Positions 1 through 9,525 of a stretch of 64,000 bases of DNA are shown piece by piece. Below the pieces are notes generated by a model. That model saw only the letters and a list, made by a program, of their open reading frames with translations. It ran no database searches and was not told the DNA's origin. The translations under genes and the position numbers were made by a program. Every line of letters begins with the position of its first letter. Positions within the stretch are counted from its first letter, which is position 1. The DNA lies in NCBI GenBank assembly GCA_001606155.1, contig LODT01000041.1:248001-312000 (forward strand). Reading direction: 5' to 3'. Source of the DNA: Tieghemostelium lacteum (Eukaryota > Evosea > Eumycetozoa > Dictyosteliales > Raperosteliaceae).

Positions 1-762
1 GTAAAAGAGACAATTAGTTGTGATAATGCATGTGGAGGTATTGATTGTGTAAGAGATTCAGGTTTCTGTTGTGATTGTTCCAATAGTGATATTATTGAAA
101 ATCGTCAACTTACAAGATCCAAGAAAAGTTGCGATTTGTTTGGTTTGCTGACATCTACTGCTCATTGTCTACAATTTTCAAAACAAATGTTTAACATGTT
201 TTCTGTAAAAGAATGCACTACTAGATATAATGTAAAGGTAACTATTAAAATGTTTGATATATCTCTTGGTTCCTATAGAACTGAAATTTTGAATTTATCA
301 CCATCATCTCCAATTTCAAGTTATAAAGAGTTACAATTAGAATTGGAAGGTAACTTTTTGCCAGTTGTTCACTTTAAAGATTACAGTGGCTATTATATTT
401 CAGCTCCAATGGATAGTAATGATCCAATTAATGCCTTACCATATAACAACAATACTATGATTTTGGAGAGAAATTTATTTGATAAATCTGGTTTGTCATG
501 TAATAAGATTGGTGTTTCTTACAGTGCATTTCAAAACCAACCTAAACGTTGTCAATCAGAATTATCCTCATGTCTAAGAAATCAATTAAAAGATTACTTT
601 GAAAAAGGTACCTATTTCATTGGCTCCTTAGGAGAAATTTCCCGTGTTCATTCTACCACTAACTCCACATCTTTATATTTGTCATTAAACTACCCATTTG
701 ACATTAAGTCATTTGTAAAACTCAATCTTGTTTCTAACACAATAGATGCAACAGAGAAATAA
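1..762 (+). CDS. HAP2/GCS1 family gamete fusogen, 5' end outside window
   Basis: The frame is open from base 1, so the gene starts before the window. The visible 253 residues carry family hallmarks: a GFCCDC cysteine cluster near residues 21-26 and the segment CNKIGVSYSAFQNQP, which closely matches the conserved HAP2-GCS1 core. HAP2 is the eukaryotic membrane fusogen that merges gametes, and dictyostelids keep homologues of it. Oddly, the frame closes at 762, soon after the conserved core. The membrane-proximal Ig-like domain, TM helix and cytosolic tail usual for the family are not seen in this reading. Either further exons follow, or this is a truncated paralogue. Downstream bases overlap a possible antisense exon of the next gene. 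Family identity is firm; completeness is not. Confidence 0.85.
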   Translation, partial: VKETISCDNACGGIDCVRDSGFCCDCSNSDIIENRQLTRSKKSCDLFGLLTSTAHCLQFSKQMFNMFSVKECTTRYNVKVTIKMFDISLGSYRTEILNLSPSSPISSYKELQLELEGNFLPVVHFKDYSGYYISAPMDSNDPINALPYNNNTMILERNLFDKSGLSCNKIGVSYSAFQNQPKRCQSELSSCLRNQLKDYFEKGTYFIGSLGEISRVHSTTNSTSLYLSLNYPFDIKSFVKLNLVSNTIDATEK

Positions 763-916
763 ATTGGATATTCAAAATAAAAAAAAATAGAGAAACCTAT
801 TATATTTACTAACATTGGTGGTACGAATATTTTTAACATTTCTTTGGCTGTTCCACGAACCAAAATACCCTAGTTCAAAAAAATTAATAAAGGAAACCTA
901 TTTGTATAATGATTGT

Positions 917-1742
917 TTATATTTTACTTACTAATGGTATTTGGAGTTGATAATTCTCACCGTCTATCAAATTGGAATCCATTCTTACAATATGACCAGT
1001 TGAATTTTGTACCAATCTATCAACTGTTACAGTTTTCGGATTATATCCAAATTTATCCAAAATTAGAGTTCTAATAACTTCTTGAGAAGTACGTGGCTGA
1101 AACTCTATTATTTCCTTTCTCGTTCTAAAAACTCCTTTACTAGAAACATTGATTCTTTTGTTCTGAGGAAAAAGAATTGTATAATCACCACTACGATTGA
1201 ATGGAGATGGCTCAATAAGTTCAGGACGATTTCTTTTTTTTAACCCATAAGCAATACGTCCAGTATACATTTCAATTATCTGGGAGACTAATTCCCAAGA
1301 AACCCCAATTTTAAATTCTATAAGAGGAACATATAAATTATTATATTCATTACCATCATTTTGGTTATCATCTTTCATGAAAACTCTAATTACTTCATCT
1401 GTTAAATATAATTTTAGTATCAATAAATATTGTATGTCCTTGCTAGTTTGAGGATGTGATGTAATACATACCTTGTTGTTGTCTTTTAACGTAACCTCTA
1501 ATAATGGCTCTGTTTCCCATCAGAGGTATTAACTCCCTCCATTCTGACTCAGTTAATACTTTTGCTGAATTAATACTAGTAACCCCATTTAAATTTAATG
1601 AATCAACTATACCCTGTCTTTGAGATTCAGGTATACCAGATTGGGTAGAAAGAATCCAATCAATAAGTGGAGATTGTTGTAGTAGTTGTTGTGACGAAGT
1701 TGTGGTTGTTGTAGTTGTTGTAGTAGTTGGTGGATTAGTCAT
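917..1742 (-). CDS. Unknown dictyostelid protein, at least two exons
   Basis: Exon 1 runs 1742-1472 and exon 2 1398-917, joined across a 73-nt intron (GTATGT...ACAG) that keeps frame in phase 1 (…RQQQ/DEVIRVF…). The N-terminus has a Thr run of ten followed by a helical segment of about 65 residues that might be SAM-like (low confidence). The remainder is basic, with no family I recognise. Exon 2 contains a clean GTAAGT donor at its end (…QIPL). Splicing from there to an acceptor near 870 would open a third exon reading GILVRGTAKEMLKIF… down to a TAG near 682, antisense to the HAP2-like 3' end. Without that splice the protein ends at 917. The gene is convergent with the HAP2 homologue. Confidence 0.6.
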
Positions 1743-1997
1743 TGTTGAAAAAGATTCAATGAAATATAAATAATTTGGTTATTTGAATTGTAAAATAAAA
1801 TTTTTATTTTTATTTTTATAATTATTTATTTTTTATTTTAGCCTTTAAACATGTATTGCTCTAATCAGTCAAGTTTGTTTTTTTTGGCAATAAACATCCA
1901 ATGTAAATACTAAACCAAACCAAAGAAATTTAAATAAAAATTCAAGTATAATTATATACAACTACAAACATATGTGATTTCCACGGTTAAATGTCAG

Positions 1998-2138
1998 CAT
2001 TGATTCATTTAACATACAAAAAGGCAATGCAAACAAATCAAATTATGTTTTATTATATCTAATCATCCAGATCAATTTAAGGATATCAAAAACGCTTATA
2101 ATCAACTACAAAAGGAAAAAGAAAAACAAAATAAATAA
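1998..2138 (+). pseudogene. Degraded J-domain (DnaJ-like) fragment
   Basis: In this otherwise empty spacer, bases 2058-2138 read SNHPDQFKDIKNAYNQLQ and then a stop. This resembles the HPD motif and following helix of a J domain (HPD…F..I..AY..L). Just upstream, in another frame, LTYKKAMQ resembles helix II (IKKAYRK…). No initiator or spliced frame unites them, so I read it as a relic. The rest of the 1743-2202 spacer is AT-rich and contains nothing else recognisable. Confidence 0.4.
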
Positions 2139-2202
2139 ATAATTTTATTAAACACATATCAAAATTTTTTTTAATAATCGTATTTTTCAAGATTGACAAA
2201 TA

Positions 2203-3991
2203 TGGAAGATGAAGAAATAATGAAATATAGTAATGTTCCAGTGTTACCTCACTATATAATAAAAAAGATATTAAATATATTTTAAATCTTTTTGGGTTGG
2301 AGACTTCATTCTATTTTCATTGTTATATGATAGTAACATTGTCATCAGTTTGTAAAAAGTGGTCAGAAGAGATTGTCTCACATTTAGAATTCAATTTTAT
2401 CTTTTTTAAAAAGAAGAAGCAATTGGATGTATTTACCAAATGGTTAGATAGAGGTATAAATTTTAAGAGAGTTTCCATATGGTCATCTATCAATATCGAT
2501 AGACAGACTCTAGAAGATAATCATAATAATATACGTTTGAAACTAAAGAGAGTATTGAATATCATTAATTCACAGAGACACAGTGGTCAGGAATATAGTG
2601 ATAGGTTCTCCGATCAGAATCTTCTAGATGATTTAGATATCATATTAGAATGTTCAAATTTTGAGAGATTCATTGAGATACATGATATCAATTATCTCAC
2701 TTTAGATCGTTTTGAAAAGTATCAGCATTACAATCAGAATATTTGTAATAAGGGGCTATATAAACTGGCTCTTTCAAATGTGAATTTAGAGAATGATCAT
2801 TTAAAAAAGGTTTTGGAGATGATGAAAACTCAAACTTTGGTGATTGATTATGCACTCGATTCGCGTGCAACTCAGAGTTTGTTTACATGTACTTCTCTGA
2901 CCTCCCTTACAATATTCATATGTTCATTTACTCAATTGACATTTGAAAATCTTCTAACTCAACATCCTCTTCTTGAAAATCTTAATATACACTCCAATGA
3001 CTACCTCTCAATACACAATGAAGGCACTACACTATTTTTACCACTACTTATCTCACATAAAAATATAAAAACTTTATCATTAACTGTACATAACTATACA
3101 GAGAATTTCAGTAGGATTATTGAATATCTAAATTGTAATCAGGTGTTAACGTCACTTGCCATGTGGGGAAAGATTGAAAATGACCTTTCACCAGAGGAAC
3201 TCATCAATAACAGAATAAATAATAAAACACTTCATAGCCTCCAAATAAGCAAATTCAATAACATAATTAACCAATGGCGTGGTAATTCCGGTATCACACA
3301 TGTTACCCTATTATCACCAATAACAGAACTCAATTGCCAATCATTGATTAGCAATCATCTCAACTCACTAAACGAACTTCACCTTCTATTCAAGTTACAG
3401 AATATACATTTGGTGATTGATATCATTAATAAATGGTCACCTAATCTAACTGTGGTGGATTTGAAATTTGATTCTTTTAGAAGAAGAGAAACCTCATCAG
3501 AACAGACAAAATCTGAACTAAACAAACTAATTACAGCTATTGCCGAGAACTTGTATATAAAAGAATTATCACTTGAGGGACTTAATCAAGATTTTGTAAT
3601 TGAAATCTTTAATTTAAATCATCCAACTATGCATTCAGTTAATGTATCAGCAATACCAGATCTCTCCGACAAAATCTTTGAAGTAATATCACATAATACA
3701 ACAGTTCAAAATCTAATGTTTGAAGATTATAGGTCTACAGCAGGTTCAATTGATACTATTCGATCAGCTCTATCAATTTTACAATATAATCATAGTCTTC
3801 ATAAGATTCTCTATTTTAGAAAATCACTTCATAACCCACCACCCGATTGGCACATCACCAAAAAAACTTTAAAAAAAGAAATGGCAAATATCCTAATAAC
3901 CAAATCAAAACAAATCTCTCCAGACGAAATCTATATACATGATTTTATAAATCCTGACAATGGATGGAAACTATTAAGCCATTATAAATAA
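2203..3991 (+). CDS. F-box/LRR-like protein, frame interrupted near the N-terminus
   Basis: An ATG at 2203 begins MEDEEIMKY… and reaches VLPHYIIKKILNIF, a typical start of dictyostelid F-box proteins, before a stop near 2284. The continuation of the F-box, LNLFGLETSFYF…VTLSSVCKKWSEEI, lies in the next frame, which then stays open to 3991 (564 codons counting from a non-ATG). The body shows leucine-rich segments such as SLTSLTIF and HPLLENLNIHSN, typical of the large dictyostelid F-box/LRR families that recruit substrates to SCF ubiquitin ligases. There is no GT donor that would explain the shift as an intron. It is therefore a one-base indel in a decaying copy, a sequence error, or a later start. 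Function is by family only. Confidence 0.6.
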
Positions 3992-4068
3992 ACCAAATTT
4001 GTTTTTGGTACCAGATATTCACCATTTTTACATTTAATTTTTTTTATTTTGATTCTTGATAAAAAGTC

Positions 4069-4911
4069 ATGTTCAAACAAATCTTAATTAATTCTAGTAA
4101 ACTATATAGATTTTATAGTACAACTACAAAAGAACCTTTAGTTTTATTAGAAAAGCATTTAGGAAAAGATGGAAAATATAATGGTGTACAGATAATGAAA
4201 CTAAATAAACCATCAGCAATGAATGCATTAAATTGGGAGATGGGTGATGATTTTAAGAGATTAGTTGCAGAGTTGGAACAAGACTCTACATTGAGAGCAC
4301 TGGTTCTTACAGGTGCTGGCGATAGAGCATTCTCTGCAGGTGGTGATTTACAGTTCCTTAGAGAACGTGTGAATGAGACACCTGACCAGAACGCAAAGAT
4401 TATGGAGAAGTTTTATAATACCTATTTGTCAATTAGACGTGTACCAGTACCTATCATATCAGCAATCAATGGTCATGCTATTGGTGCTGGTTTGTGTTTG
4501 GCTTTGGCAACTGATATAAGAGTTGCAAGTACCAAAGCAAAATTAGGTGTGACTTTTGTAGATATTGGCATTCATGGTGGTATGGGTTCTTCTCATTTTC
4601 TTCCAAGATTAGTTGGACATCAGGTAGCTGCTAGAATGTTATTGACTGGTGATGTAATTTTAGGTGAGGAGGCAAAAAGATTAGGTTTGGTATTGGATTG
4701 TGTTGAACCTGATCAATTGATGCCAGTGTGTTTGGAAATGGCTGAAAGAATAGCTACAAAGAATACCATTGCAGTTAGATCAAATACTAAAACTCTAAGA
4801 AATATACAAAATGTTGGTTTGGATCTATCATTAAATAGAGAGGCTGATGCTCAATCTCAATGCTATGCCGATAAAGAGTATCTAAAAAGTCCAATTTTTG
4901 ATAAAAAATAA
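4069..4911 (+). CDS. Mitochondrial enoyl-CoA hydratase/isomerase family protein
   Basis: A 280-residue crotonase-fold protein. The first ~20 residues ([20 protein letters not shown]) are basic and hydroxylated with no acids, as in mitochondrial targeting peptides. Both oxyanion-hole segments are present: AFSAGGDL near residue 90 and NGHAIGAGL near 140. The two catalytic glutamates of classical hydratase are not where expected. The PEILLG-type motif reads TFVDIG, and the EMVLTGD-type motif reads ARMLLTGD. It probably handles an acyl-CoA by a reaction other than simple hydration, or another residue serves; the substrate cannot be told. The ATG follows an AT-rich leader directly downstream of the F-box gene, same strand. 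Confidence 0.85.
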   Translation: MFKQILINSSKLYRFYSTTTKEPLVLLEKHLGKDGKYNGVQIMKLNKPSAMNALNWEMGDDFKRLVAELEQDSTLRALVLTGAGDRAFSAGGDLQFLRERVNETPDQNAKIMEKFYNTYLSIRRVPVPIISAINGHAIGAGLCLALATDIRVASTKAKLGVTFVDIGIHGGMGSSHFLPRLVGHQVAARMLLTGDVILGEEAKRLGLVLDCVEPDQLMPVCLEMAERIATKNTIAVRSNTKTLRNIQNVGLDLSLNREADAQSQCYADKEYLKSPIFDKK

Positions 4912-5219
4912 TTATTCGTTTATTATAGATGATAGACATTACATTCTTTAGAATCAATCGTTATGTTATAAAAGATATGATTAGAATTCTAAACCCCCAA
5001 ATTCTTTTTTTTTTTTTTAAATTTCTATATTTAGTATTGATAATTGTAAAGAATGTTGTTCTAATTTCAATTTAGAAAGTTTGTCCATAGATTAAAAGCT
5101 TCGATGTCAAATCACAATATTACATGTAAATTCAGTGGTATTAAATTTCAATATAAAATTGAGAAATCTAAATCTCAATTGACATGATATTTATAAATTA
5201 AATAATATTAAGATAAATA
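4912..5219. other. Intergenic spacer, no gene seen
   Basis: This stretch is AT-rich, with a T9-plus run near 5007-5018 and stops in all frames. It holds the 3' end of the crotonase gene and presumably the promoter of the first short-chain dehydrogenase. No RNA gene or repeat is recognised. Confidence 0.6.
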
Positions 5220-5228
5220 ATGATTTCA

Positions 5229-5260
<32 letters not shown>

Positions 5261-6083
5261 AGTATGGTATATTACTGGTGCCTCAAGTGGTGTTGGTCTT
5301 GCTTTGTCACAAGAATTAATTAATCAAGGATACAATGTTGCTGGTACATCAAGAAAACTAGCAAATATTAAAGATAAAATCAATAATGATAGATTCTTAC
5401 CTCTTGAAGTTGATTTAATTGATGAAAATAGTGTAATTCAAAGTCTCAAAAAAACTGTTGAGAAATTTGGAAAATTAGATGTGGTTGTAAATAATGCTGC
5501 TCAAGTGATTATTGGTGCTTTTGAAGAATTTACTGATAAGGAATTAAGAGAGAGTTTCGATTCAAATTACTTTGGTCCTTCTAATGTGATTAGAAATGCA
5601 CTTGTTTATCTAAGACCTCAAGGACATGGACTAATTTACAATATCTCCTCTATTGGTGGTTATGCAGGGTATCCATTTTGGGGAAGTTATGGACCAACTA
5701 AATTCTCATTGTCAGGTCTTTCTGAAGTCTTACATAATGAATTAAAACCATTTGGAATTCAAGTGGTTTCATTGAATTTGGGTATGACCAGAACACCAAT
5801 TCACAATGTCATCTTATTCTCAAAAAATGAGATTCCAATCTATAAGTCCAGAGAGGCTATTGAAAAGTATTACAAGTTCACTGAATCCTATCCATATACT
5901 GATCCATCTAAATTAGCAGTACTCTTAATCCAACTGTCAAAGGAATCTGATTTGCCATCTAATATATTTGTAGGTGAAGATTCAAACCAAAGAGCCAAAG
6001 AAAAAATAGCTTTGGTTAATGAAAGTATTAACAAATATGAGAAAAGAGCTGGTACTGATATCTTAGAATCTAAAAAAGTATAA
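5220..6083 (+). CDS. Short-chain dehydrogenase/reductase (tandem copy 1)
   Basis: A classical SDR of 287 residues. The cofactor motif TGASSGVG lies at about residues 19-26, the NNAAQ motif near 93, a catalytic Ser in NISSIGG near 142, and YGPTK (Tyr-x3-Lys) near 157. Such enzymes oxidise or reduce alcohol/carbonyl groups with NAD(P)(H); the substrate is unknown. An Asn run (ten AAT codons) precedes the domain and is typical of dictyostelid homopolymers. The next gene is a close paralogue in the same orientation, so the pair arose by tandem duplication. NNAA in place of the usual NNAG is a mild deviation. Confidence 0.9.
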
Positions 6084-6500
6084 TGTAAATCTATCTCCTC
6101 TATACCATTCTATTCAATAAACTTTTAAAGTGTTTTTTAATTAGTTTTGATGACTTTTCAAAATCTAAATCTAAATCTCTTATTTGATCAAGTGTCGTAA
6201 AACTGTAAACATTCTTTTTCAATATCATAAGTATGGTGTAATAGAGTTCTCCACACCCTCAAAAAAAGAATTGCATACAACTTCTAAATTAAAAAAAAAA
6301 ATAAAAAAAGAATATTTTTATTTCCCCCATGGAAGATTCTTTTCTGATTTAGAAAAAAGTCTTCATGAATTGCATCGGCAATAATTATTCTCCATTGCAT
6401 TTGAAATCAGTATAAAAGTTTTTTTCCGAAGTTTAATTTAAAATTAAATATAAAAATCTAATTAATTAAAAAACATATAAATATATAATTGTACATAAAA
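6084..6500. other. Spacer between the two SDR genes
   Basis: AT-rich spacer. A 66-codon open stretch at 6184-6384 starts at TTG, is Lys-rich and looks like chance. The segment just before 6501 (TTTTTCCG, then A/T-rich) is the likely promoter of the second SDR gene. Confidence 0.5.
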
Positions 6501-7361
6501 ATGGATAGAATTGAATCTAATAATAAAGTTTGGTTTGTAACTGGTGCCTCAAGTGGTATTGGTTTGGAATTGGTAAAGAGTTTAGTTGAAAAAGGGTATT
6601 CTGTTGCAGGAACTTCAAGAAAACTTTCCAATCTAAAAGATAAGATTGCAAATGAAAGATTCCTACCACTAGAAGTAGATTTAGCAAATGAAAGCAGTGT
6701 AGAAGATGCTCTTAAAAAGACTGTTGAGAAATTTGGTAAATTAGATGTTGTTGTAAATAATGCTGGTCAAGCTGTATTTGGAGCTCTAGAAGAGTTTTCA
6801 GATTCTGAATTGAGAAACATATTCGATTCCAATTATTTTGGTCCATTGAATGTTATTAGACATTCACTAAAGTATCTCAGACCACAAGGACATGGTTTAA
6901 TTTATAATGTATCTTCTATTGCTGGTTTTATTGGAAATGCACAATGGGGTGCTTATGCATCAACTAAATTTGCACTAACAGGTGCATCTGAGGCTTTAGC
7001 TGCTGAGTTAAAACCTCTTGGAATTCAAGTGGTTTCTGTTAATCCTGGAATGGTAGATACACCAATCCACAATTATAAACCATTCACCAAAATAACCATT
7101 CCAGAATATAAATCCAAAGAAAAAATTGATAATTTCTATAAATATAGATATTCAATTAGATCTACTGTACCATATTCTGATCCAATCAAATTATCAAATC
7201 TTCTAATTGATCTTTCAAATCAAACTGATATACCAGTTAATCTCTTTTGTGGTGTTGATTCAATCCATACCGCTAAAGATAAATTATCTAATCTCTCAAA
7301 AGATATAACTTCCTATGAAAAGAGTGCTGGTGCTGATATTTTAGAATCCAATAAAAATTAA
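6501..7361 (+). CDS. Short-chain dehydrogenase/reductase (tandem copy 2)
   Basis: A 286-residue classical SDR starting at the ATG of MDRIESNNK. It has TGASSGIG near residue 15, NNAGQ near 87, VSSIAG near 138 and YASTK (Tyr-x3-Lys) near 152. It aligns along its whole length with the preceding SDR, including the shared SAGADILES-type C-terminus (copy 1: RAGTDILES). Residues between the catalytic motif and the C-terminus differ most, which may mean different substrates. It lacks copy 1's Asn run. Confidence 0.9.
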   Translation: MDRIESNNKVWFVTGASSGIGLELVKSLVEKGYSVAGTSRKLSNLKDKIANERFLPLEVDLANESSVEDALKKTVEKFGKLDVVVNNAGQAVFGALEEFSDSELRNIFDSNYFGPLNVIRHSLKYLRPQGHGLIYNVSSIAGFIGNAQWGAYASTKFALTGASEALAAELKPLGIQVVSVNPGMVDTPIHNYKPFTKITIPEYKSKEKIDNFYKYRYSIRSTVPYSDPIKLSNLLIDLSNQTDIPVNLFCGVDSIHTAKDKLSNLSKDITSYEKSAGADILESNKN

Positions 7362-7510
7362 TAAATCCTCATATAAACTTGCATTAGATTAGATTTTTAT
7401 CTTTGTGTGAACTTTTTAAACATCACTTATGAAAATTTAAAAATAAAAAAAAAAAAATTTTTCATTTTTATCTCATCGACTTTTACTTCTTTTGTAGAAA
7501 GTAATTACAA

Positions 7511-9400
7511 ATGTCGGATTGGGCTGAAGCAACAACAGAAGATGGAAAAAAGTTTTATTATCACAAAAAAACTAGAAAATCACTTTGGGATAAACCAGAG
7601 GAAATGATTCAATATGAAAATGCTTTAAATAGTGCAAAGAAAAGTGCAACACCACCTTGGGCCTCTTCAAATTCCTCAGTGGCAAATAATAACCAAGTCA
7701 GTAGTGGATCTGTAAATAATAACAATAGTAGTAGTAATAGTAGTAATAGTAATAATAATGGTCCAATTTGGAAAGAATATATAACAAAAGATGGAAAGAA
7801 ATATTATCATAATTTAGTAACTGGTCATACAAGTTGGGATGCACCTGATTTCTACCAACCTGCAATCCTACCAAATAATGTACAACAGAAACAACAACAG
7901 CAGCAACAGATACAACAAAGTTCAGGTACAAATATGAATCAGAGTAGTGGATCCACTAGTGGTAGAGAGATATTTATAGAGTTACTGAAAGAGAATGAAA
8001 TTGGAACTACTTGGACATCAGATAGAGCTTTTAGATTAGTTGCAACAGATGAAAGATACCAAGCATTGAAAACAATGACCGAGAGAAAACTTGTATTTTC
8101 TGAATACATTGCCGAAAAGAAAAGAACAGAAATGGAAGAGAAAAAGAAAAAAGAGAAAAAGAATAGAGATGACTACTTGGCTTTACTTAAAGAGACTCCT
8201 GAGATTAATCCACTAACAACTTGGAGACATGCCTCTTTGATTTTAGATGGAAATCCTAGATTTGAGGCACTAGATAGTGAAAGAGATCGTGAGGATCTCT
8301 ATAAACTCTATCTAGATGACATGGAAAAACAAGAAAAGGATGAGACTCTAGAGAAAAAAACTGAAAATATGAAATTACTAAAACAAAAGTTTGAGCAAAA
8401 CCCTTCAATCACATTTAGTACTCAGTGGAGAAAAGTTAGAGACGAATATGAAACTGATCCACTGTATACATCGTTGGATAATTTTGATTTCCTATCGGTA
8501 TTTGAAGCACATATAAGAGAATTAGAGAAGAAACAAGATGATCTAAAACGTCTGGAAAGAGAGAAACAAAAGAGAGAGTCAAGAAAAGATCGCGATGCAT
8601 TCAGACAATTGTTAGCTGATAAGTATCAGAGTCAGGAGTTACATGCCCTCACTAGATGGAAGGAATTTCACTCAAAAATACAAAATTTACCAGAATATGA
8701 AAAATTGTCTCAACAGACTTCTGGGTCGTCACCTTTGGATCTCTTTGTGGATTTTAAAGAGGATCTAGAGAAGAAATATGAAAAAGACTATAAAAAACTA
8801 AAAGACATTGTCAGAGCATTGGATTTCAATTATGTACCACAACAAACGACTATAGAGTCATTTAAAGAGGCCATATTGAAACATGAGAAAATCTCTACGG
8901 TTTCACCTCAAAACTTTTTACCTTTTCTTGAGTATCTTAGATACAAGGAAGAGAGTAAAGAGAAGTCTCTAGCCAAAAAGAAAAAGAAACAACAAAAACA
9001 CTTTCAACAGTTATTGTCAGATCAAAGAAATATCAATGCTGAATCTACATGGCAGCAAGTTAAACAACAGATTCAGAATGAAAAGTATTTTGAGGAGCTA
9101 GCAGATGAAGATGAACGTGAGAGACTTTTTAATCAACATCTAGAATATGTAAAGAAATATCTAGAAGAAAACCCACCTTCAACTGCCACCAATAGTAATG
9201 GCACTATTGAATTGGAAGATGGTGAAGAAGGTGAACTTATTGAAGGTGAATCTAACGATTTAAAGAAAAAAAGACCACACAATTTTGATTATAATAATAA
9301 TAATAATAGTAATAGAATGGACTATGACCAATTTTATGATAGAAATTATATGGTCTATGATATTGATGATAGACCCTTCAAAAAAGATAAAAGAAGATAA
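7511..9400 (+). CDS. prpf40: Pre-mRNA-processing factor PRP40 (WW and FF domains)
   Basis: A 629-residue protein with two WW domains, at about residues 1-33 (DWAEATTEDGKKFYYH…SLWDKP) and 83-113 (WKEYITKDGKKYYHN…TSWDAP), separated by an Asn/Ser linker. A series of FF-like helical modules follows from about residue 150 to 560 (for example FIELLKENEIGTTWT, FRQLLADKYQ, FQQLLSDQRN). This order is that of yeast Prp40/human PRPF40, a U1 snRNP protein that bridges 5' splice site and branch-point factors in the nucleus. The tail is acidic, then basic (KKDKRR). The start is the ATG of MSDWAEA, directly preceding WW1. Confidence 0.95.
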   Translation: MSDWAEATTEDGKKFYYHKKTRKSLWDKPEEMIQYENALNSAKKSATPPWASSNSSVANNNQVSSGSVNNNNSSSNSSNSNNNGPIWKEYITKDGKKYYHNLVTGHTSWDAPDFYQPAILPNNVQQKQQQQQQIQQSSGTNMNQSSGSTSGREIFIELLKENEIGTTWTSDRAFRLVATDERYQALKTMTERKLVFSEYIAEKKRTEMEEKKKKEKKNRDDYLALLKETPEINPLTTWRHASLILDGNPRFEALDSERDREDLYKLYLDDMEKQEKDETLEKKTENMKLLKQKFEQNPSITFSTQWRKVRDEYETDPLYTSLDNFDFLSVFEAHIRELEKKQDDLKRLEREKQKRESRKDRDAFRQLLADKYQSQELHALTRWKEFHSKIQNLPEYEKLSQQTSGSSPLDLFVDFKEDLEKKYEKDYKKLKDIVRALDFNYVPQQTTIESFKEAILKHEKISTVSPQNFLPFLEYLRYKEESKEKSLAKKKKKQQKHFQQLLSDQRNINAESTWQQVKQQIQNEKYFEELADEDERERLFNQHLEYVKKYLEENPPSTATNSNGTIELEDGEEGELIEGESNDLKKKRPHNFDYNNNNNSNRMDYDQFYDRNYMVYDIDDRPFKKDKRR

Positions 9401-9525
9401 AAATATTTTATTAAAAATAAATCCAAAATTGAACATGTCTATTTGATTTGGTAATCTATACATAATATTATTACTATTATCATAATAATAATGATTATTA
9501 TAATAATTTATTTAAATATCCATTT

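Noticed and set aside
6184-6384. 66-codon frame between the SDR genes
   Set aside because: It starts at TTG, is Lys-rich from A runs, has no motif and lies in the expected promoter.
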